Assembly (NCBI GenBank): GCA_002781365.1
Contig: PETN01000069.1
Location: 1-37,272 of the forward strand
DNA from: Sulfurimonas sp. CG01_land_8_20_14_3_00_36_23
Lineage (GTDB): Bacteria; Campylobacterota; Campylobacteria; Campylobacterales; Sulfurimonadaceae
Direction: 5' to 3'
Length of the DNA: 37,272 bases
This document shows positions 34,409 through 37,272 of this stretch, piece by piece; position 1 is the stretch's first letter, and each line of letters begins with the position of its first letter. The notes beneath the pieces were generated by a model, which was given only the letters and a program-made list of their open reading frames with translations, made no database searches and was not told the DNA's origin. Position numbers and translations under genes: made by a program.

Positions 34409-34702
34409 TCATTTTAAAATCAACCTGCTATTTTCAAGTTCATTTGAAAATAAAGTATGTGAGTGTTTCATCTGTACTAAATCTATTTTTAGATCAAAAT
34501 CAACTCGTAGAAGTGACACAAAAAACTGAATCTTTTTTTTTCTGAATTCTTCTTTATCAATTTGAGTATCTATTGCAATATCAATATCTCCACCTTTTTT
34601 TGTATCATCGGTACGACTTCCAAAAAGGTAGACTTTTACATCACCAAAATTTTCAAAAACTGCTTTCTTTATGATATTTTGTATTCTCTTTGAAAGCCTC
34701 AT
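34409..34702 (-). CDS. Second MNT nucleotidyltransferase antitoxin
   Basis: This 97-residue minimal nucleotidyltransferase has Gly28-Ser29 in YLFGSR and Asp39/Asp41 in GGDIDIA, at the same positions as in the 32171-32455 protein. It is predicted to modify its HEPN partner. Here the HEPN gene comes first and overlaps it as ATGA, the reverse of the order at 31725-32455. The stretch between the two catalytic motifs (DDTKKGG) is identical in both MNT proteins, while the rest diverges. Confidence 0.84.
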   Translation of the reverse strand: MRLSKRIQNIIKKAVFENFGDVKVYLFGSRTDDTKKGGDIDIAIDTQIDKEEFRKKKIQFFVSLLRVDFDLKIDLVQMKHSHTLFSNELENSRLILK

Positions 34703-35175
34703 GAGATATACTTTTTTGCAAATTCCAGACTATTATAATAATAACTTTCCAATTTGTAAAAATTATCTATACAAAATTTCAAATCTTTTAGTGCATCAGC
34801 TAATTCTTCTGGATAATCATGCTCCAGCTCATTTCTTACTTCTCTAAGCTCAATCCAATTATCCAAACTGTCTATTATCTCTTCTTTTTCTATATAAAAC
34901 AAAACTTCACTCATTTTACTTATAGGTATTCCTGCTATTTCTAAAATCAATGAAAATATTTTTGCTCCCAAAAAATCTTGAACAGAAGCGAATCTTTTCA
35001 AATAAGCATCTAATATTGCTCTTTCTTGTGGCTTCAGTATGTTAAATATAAATGGTTCATAGATATTTTTTTCTTTTAGTAATTTTTGTATAAGCTCTTC
35101 ATATTCTTTCAGAGCTATATAGTGCTTTTCTAGTTTAAAAAATCGTGATTTTAAGACTGCCATTTTATCTATCAT
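34699..35175 (-). CDS. Second HEPN toxin, HepT-like
   Basis: This is an all-helical 158-residue protein with the HEPN nuclease motif Arg114-NELE-His119-D-Tyr121 (RX4HXY), so a modifiable Tyr is present. The N-terminal half is Lys/Glu-rich and coiled-coil-like, different from the first HepT, so the two are not recent duplicates. It is coupled to the downstream MNT gene by a 4-bp overlap. It lies between the two RAYT genes, on the same strand. Confidence 0.8.
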   Translation of the reverse strand: MIDKMAVLKSRFFKLEKHYIALKEYEELIQKLLKEKNIYEPFIFNILKPQERAILDAYLKRFASVQDFLGAKIFSLILEIAGIPISKMSEVLFYIEKEEIIDSLDNWIELREVRNELEHDYPEELADALKDLKFCIDNFYKLESYYYNSLEFAKKYIS

Positions 35176-35272
35176 AAAATATCCTCAGTGTTGTAAATTT
35201 ATCAATTATACTATACTTGTATTTCATTTTACTTTTTCTTGCCATGAGAATTCTAACAAAATAAATATTACT

Positions 35273-35311
35273 TTAAGTTTTATTCCCTAAATGGTGCCTG
35301 ACCCTATTTTT
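35273..35311 (+). repeat. RAYT-linked ~39-bp repeat
   Basis: Reads TTAAGTTTTATTCCCTAAAT then GGTGCCTGACCCTATTTTT. It is nearly identical to 35467-35505 and is followed directly by the tandem array. The GGTGCCTGACCC core is an imperfect palindrome, as expected for REP-type sites. Confidence 0.78.
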
Positions 35312-35312
35312 G

Positions 35313-35399
35313 CATGCCGGGTTGATTCCACATGCCGGGTTGATTCCACATGCCGGGTTGATTCCACATGCCGGGTTGATTCCACATGCCGGGTTGATT
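35313..35399 (+). repeat. 18-bp tandem array, five units, carrying CCACATGCC
   Basis: The unit CATGCCGGGTTGATTCCA repeats at 35313, 35331, 35349, 35367 and 35385; the fifth ends in TTT instead of CCA. Each unit junction creates an exact CCACATGCC, giving four copies at 35328, 35346, 35364 and 35382. Units are identical, which points to recent expansion. Confidence 0.95.
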
Positions 35400-35431
35400 T
35401 TTTCTTTTTTAGCTAGTAAAAAAAGAAAAAA
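35398..35431. repeat. Long AT inverted repeat
   Basis: TTTTTTCTTTTTT (35398-35410) is the exact inverse of AAAAAAGAAAAAA (35419-35431), with an 8-nt loop. It abuts the tandem array. It could act as a terminator in either direction or as a structured DNA site. Confidence 0.6.
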
Positions 35432-35466
35432 ATTGAGTTTTGAAAAATAGTTCTAATTAAAATTAA

Positions 35467-35520
35467 TTTAAGTTTTATTCCCTAAATGGTGCCTGACACT
35501 ATTTTGGTGACACTATTTTT
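35467..35520 (+). repeat. RAYT-linked repeat at the 3' side of RAYT2
   Basis: Reads TTAAGTTTTATTCCCTAAAT then GGTGCCTGACACTATTTTGG, followed by a second partial core, TGACACTATTTTT. It ends 8 bp from the RAYT2 stop codon. Confidence 0.78.
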
Positions 35521-35528
35521 TTTGACAA

Positions 35529-36272
35529 TTATCGAATAACTTTAGAAATTGTTGTTCGTGATATTTTTAAAAACTCTGCAATTTCGCTTTGTTTATATCC
35601 ATCAATAACTGCTTTTCTTATCTCTTTATTTCTTTGAATTATGTTATCTATATCTACAAAATAACTATCAAGCGATTTCTGTTTTTCTCTTTTGATGACA
35701 TTATTTTGTTTTGTGTAGCTAGTTTTTTGGAGTTTTTCTAATTTTTGCATATCCTCTGTAGTTAAATCATTATCAAGTAACTCAAATATATTTTGATTAT
35801 AAAGTAGCGAGCCGTTCATAAGCTCCTTTTTTATACCTAAAAGCAAAAAAGTAGAACTATTCCACAGATATTTTCCTATGACATCAGTTATTTTTGCTTT
35901 TATGGGGTTTCTCTCTACATAGCGAAACAATACATATAAATAACTCTCATCATACACATAATAATTTTTAAATCTACCTTGCCATAAAGGTCCTACTCTT
36001 TTATATTCTTTATTGAAATATTGTGCATATTTTGAGTTTATCTGTCTCGCGATAAGGGAAAGATTTTCTTGTTTTGTTTCCAACAATAGATGGTAATGAT
36101 TACTCATCAGACAAAGAGAATGTACTATAAAGTCATACCTCTCCTTTGCTTCTAAAACTATCTGCAAAAATTTTTCATAATCTTGAGGCTTCAAAAATAT
36201 ATTTGTCTTAGCAACACCTCTGTTAATAAGATGATGAAAGCCTGCTTGTTCTATCCTTGGTCTTCTTGACAT
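35529..36272 (-). CDS. RAYT2: REP-associated tyrosine transposase
   Basis: This 247-residue RAYT is a paralogue of RAYT1 through the whole transposase domain. It has GFHHLINRGVAKTNIF, the HUH motif NHYHLLL with His59 and His61 at the same positions, INSKYAQYFNKEYKRVGPLW, and FRYVERNPIKAKI. It ends right after a helix-turn-helix (DGYKQSEIAEFLKISRTTIS) and lacks the ~96-residue extension of RAYT1. Repeats of the same 39-bp family lie at its 3' side. Its ATG begins 2 bp after the remnant VapC gene ends, so it may share that transcript. Confidence 0.87.
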   Translation of the reverse strand: MSRRPRIEQAGFHHLINRGVAKTNIFLKPQDYEKFLQIVLEAKERYDFIVHSLCLMSNHYHLLLETKQENLSLIARQINSKYAQYFNKEYKRVGPLWQGRFKNYYVYDESYLYVLFRYVERNPIKAKITDVIGKYLWNSSTFLLLGIKKELMNGSLLYNQNIFELLDNDLTTEDMQKLEKLQKTSYTKQNNVIKREKQKSLDSYFVDIDNIIQRNKEIRKAVIDGYKQSEIAEFLKISRTTISKVIR

Positions 36273-36273
36273 G

Positions 36274-36556
36274 TTATACTATTGTAATTTTCGTTTTTGA
36301 ATAATCACAGAACTGCTTAAACCCACTATCAAAGGTAATTAATTCTGAACAATTAAAATAGCTGCTAAAAACAATATGATATGTATCAAAGGAGTGTTTA
36401 TAACTAGAAATTTTACTCATAAGACTTATAGCTCCACTGTGCACATCCGCACTTTTGATATACTTTTAATATCTCTTGAGAAAGCTTTTTTTGCTCTAAA
36501 TTATCTACATTTTTACAAAACGCATATATTAAAACATTTGTATCAAGATATATCAT
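36274..36556 (-). pseudogene. Broken VapC-type PIN toxin gene
   Basis: The ATG at 36556 overlaps the AbrB antitoxin gene by 14 bp and opens a clear PIN start, MIYLDTNVLIYAF, with the first acidic residue. That frame stops after 47 codons at 36413. The C-terminal part of a PIN domain continues in another frame to 36274, with FDTYHIVFSSYFNCSELITF and a final acidic residue. Joined, the two parts are some 40 residues short of a usual VapC, and the central conserved Glu region is missing. The gene thus has an internal deletion plus frameshift and should be inactive. Confidence 0.75.
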
Positions 36557-36797
36557 TTATCATTCCATCTGTATTTATCGCAAGTTCTTTTGTTGCTGTG
36601 ATTTCATTGTTTGAATTTAAAAAAAGCTTTTCTAATGTTTCTATCTCTTTATTCATCTTATCTGCATAATTATTCACTGGTAAATCATACATCACCACCA
36701 AGCGAATATCTTCCCTATTTCCAAGTTCATCCCTATACTCTTGAGGAATAACTATAACACCATCTTTTGAAATTGCATTAAACTCCACTGCATACAT
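36543..36797 (-). CDS. AbrB/MazE-fold antitoxin (VapB-like)
   Basis: This 84-residue protein starts with a swapped-hairpin AbrB DNA-binding domain (MYAVEFNAISKDGVIVIPQ, then YRDEL), followed by a helical tail that would wrap the toxin. I use the ATG at 36797, because an upstream TTG adds only two residues. It is coupled to the PIN gene by overlap and would repress its own promoter. Its partner is broken, so it is an orphan antitoxin that may still regulate or cross-neutralise. Confidence 0.82.
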   Translation of the reverse strand: MYAVEFNAISKDGVIVIPQEYRDELGNREDIRLVVMYDLPVNNYADKMNKEIETLEKLFLNSNNEITATKELAINTDGMINDIS

Positions 36798-36841
36798 AAT
36801 CAACTTAATAATATTTGATTATTCTATCAAGACAAACTTAA

Positions 36842-36968
36842 ATTAAAGGTTATTCCCAATACCTGACCCCGCTCTCTTTATAAAAATAAATTTAAGTTTT
36901 ATTCCTTAAATTGGGTCTGACCCCATCTTTTAAAGTTTATTCTATAAATGAGCTCAGACACCATCTTT
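36842..36968 (+). repeat. Cluster of three RAYT-linked repeats upstream of the AbrB gene
   Basis: Three diverged elements follow one another in the same orientation. 36842-36880 has TATTCCCAATACCTGACCCC. 36891-36930 has TTAAGTTTTATTCCTTAAAT then TGGGTCTGACCCCATCTTTT, with a perfect GGGTC-T-GACCC palindrome. 36931-36968 has GAGCTCAGACACCATCTTTT. They bound the right side of the RAYT/toxin-antitoxin block. Confidence 0.72.
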
Positions 36969-37088
36969 TCAGCATTTTTTTATTCTTTTAGTTTATATGC
37001 TTAAGTTAAAATAAGTGTAGTCATATCAGTATAAGATATAATATAGCATGTATTTTATATAGATAAGTATCTATGAGAAGGAATTATT

Positions 37089-37247
37089 TTGGTAAATGTA
37101 AGATATACTAAAGAATATATTAAAGAGAAAAAGTTGGAGCATATAGTTAGTGTAGGTGATTTTACATACGGTGTTCTAAATATTAATAAGGGCACCTCTA
37201 AAAACAACTCTTTTAGCTGTCTAAATTTGCACACTCTATTTTTTTGA
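37089..37247 (+). pseudogene. 5' part of a probable hexapeptide acetyltransferase, interrupted
   Basis: A TTG start with AAGGA 6 nt upstream opens an N-terminus (VNVRYTKEYIKEKK, then SVGDFTYGVLNI) that resembles CatB/WbbJ-type left-handed beta-helix acetyltransferases, which begin with a similar G-D-F-T-Y-G motif. After about codon 33 the similarity ends at GGCACCTCTAAAAACAAC, which looks like the end of an inserted element. The frame then stops at 37247. The window ends before the rest can be seen, so both family and break are tentative. Confidence 0.4.
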
Positions 37248-37272
37248 CTTTCTTTTGAACTTCTATAAAGAA

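Larger units (their letters stand above)
5912..35390. repeat. Dispersed 9-mer CCACATGCC / GGCATGTGG, 21 exact copies
   Basis: Copies as GGCATGTGG start at 5912, 6969, 8009, 11977, 15076, 18129, 18385, 21426 and 21846. Copies as CCACATGCC start at 7882, 11270, 13268, 15724, 15786, 30960, 31480, 32611, 35328, 35346, 35364 and 35382. The wider preference is A/T-rich then T before and A after the 9-mer. Most genic copies lie with CCACATGCC on the coding strand; eight of these encode Pro-His-Ala. Only 7882 and 11270 are in the opposite sense. Confidence 0.9.
35176..35528. other. 353-bp repeat-rich gap between RAYT2 and the HEPN/MNT pair
   Basis: No gene is seen. From left to right it holds a 39-bp RAYT-linked element (35273-35311), a 5-unit 18-bp tandem array (35313-35399), a long AT hairpin (35398-35431), and another RAYT-linked element (35467-35520) that ends with a duplicated GACACTATTTT just before the RAYT2 stop. 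Confidence 0.85.

Noticed and set aside
35313-35399. CRISPR-like array
   Set aside because: Units of 18 bp are directly adjacent with no spacers; it is a simple tandem repeat.
36376-36669. Plus-strand 97-codon open frame
   Set aside because: It lies antisense to the broken PIN gene and the AbrB gene, whose minus-strand products are recognisable; no ribosome binding site or family match.

Overview
The window is AT-rich, densely coded DNA that reads like a member of the Campylobacterota (Epsilonproteobacteria), most plausibly a Sulfurimonas-like free-living relative. This rests on the overall protein style, a lone fliL, a beta-carbonic anhydrase, a class II superoxide reductase, a cytoplasmic GGDEF-EAL protein, and many short start/stop overlaps. 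I cannot confirm the genus without a search.

Layout. 1-1626 (+): a small unknown protein, beta-carbonic anhydrase and FliL, closed by a bidirectional terminator. 1684-8380 (-): a CPA2-type antiporter, an LtaS/OpgB-like membrane phosphotransferase, an unknown membrane-anchored protein, and a translationally coupled set (FAD oxidoreductase, alpha/beta hydrolase, ElyC/SanA-like DUF218 protein). 8550-11076 (+): a HAMP-adenylate/guanylate cyclase followed 1 bp later by a repeat-rich lipoprotein. 11086-17887: glyS (-), superoxide reductase (+), GGDEF-EAL (-), an Fe-S uracil-DNA-glycosylase-like protein coupled to an LpoA-like periplasmic protein (+), and a YbgC-like thioesterase (-). 17986-28691 (-): one long colinear set, cysD-cysN-SLC13 permease-cysC-cysQ-rfbA-rfbC-rfbD-rfbB-GT2-KpsC-like. 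It joins sulfate activation to PAPS with dTDP-rhamnose synthesis and surface-polysaccharide glycosyltransfer. 28847-31280 (+): an exported DUF1800/DUF1501 pair whose second member loses its normal C-terminus.

From about 31254 to the right end the window changes character. It becomes an accessory island containing two REP-associated tyrosine transposases (RAYTs), two MNT/HEPN (MntA/HepT-type) toxin-antitoxin pairs, an AbiEii-like nucleotidyltransferase, an AbrB antitoxin with a broken VapC toxin, a remnant of another nucleotidyltransferase, and several families of short repeats. The most interesting unit is a RAYT of 349 residues. Its last ~96 residues look like the small antitoxin-type protein that normally precedes AbiEii nucleotidyltransferases, and the AbiEii-like gene overlaps its 3' end. 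This looks like a transposase-antitoxin fusion wired to a toxin.

A second whole-window signal is the 9-mer CCACATGCC/GGCATGTGG. I count 21 exact copies in 37 kb. Most are inside genes, usually reading Pro-His-Ala on the coding strand, and four lie in an 18-bp tandem array in the island. It behaves like a DNA-uptake-type or other genome-wide signature motif.
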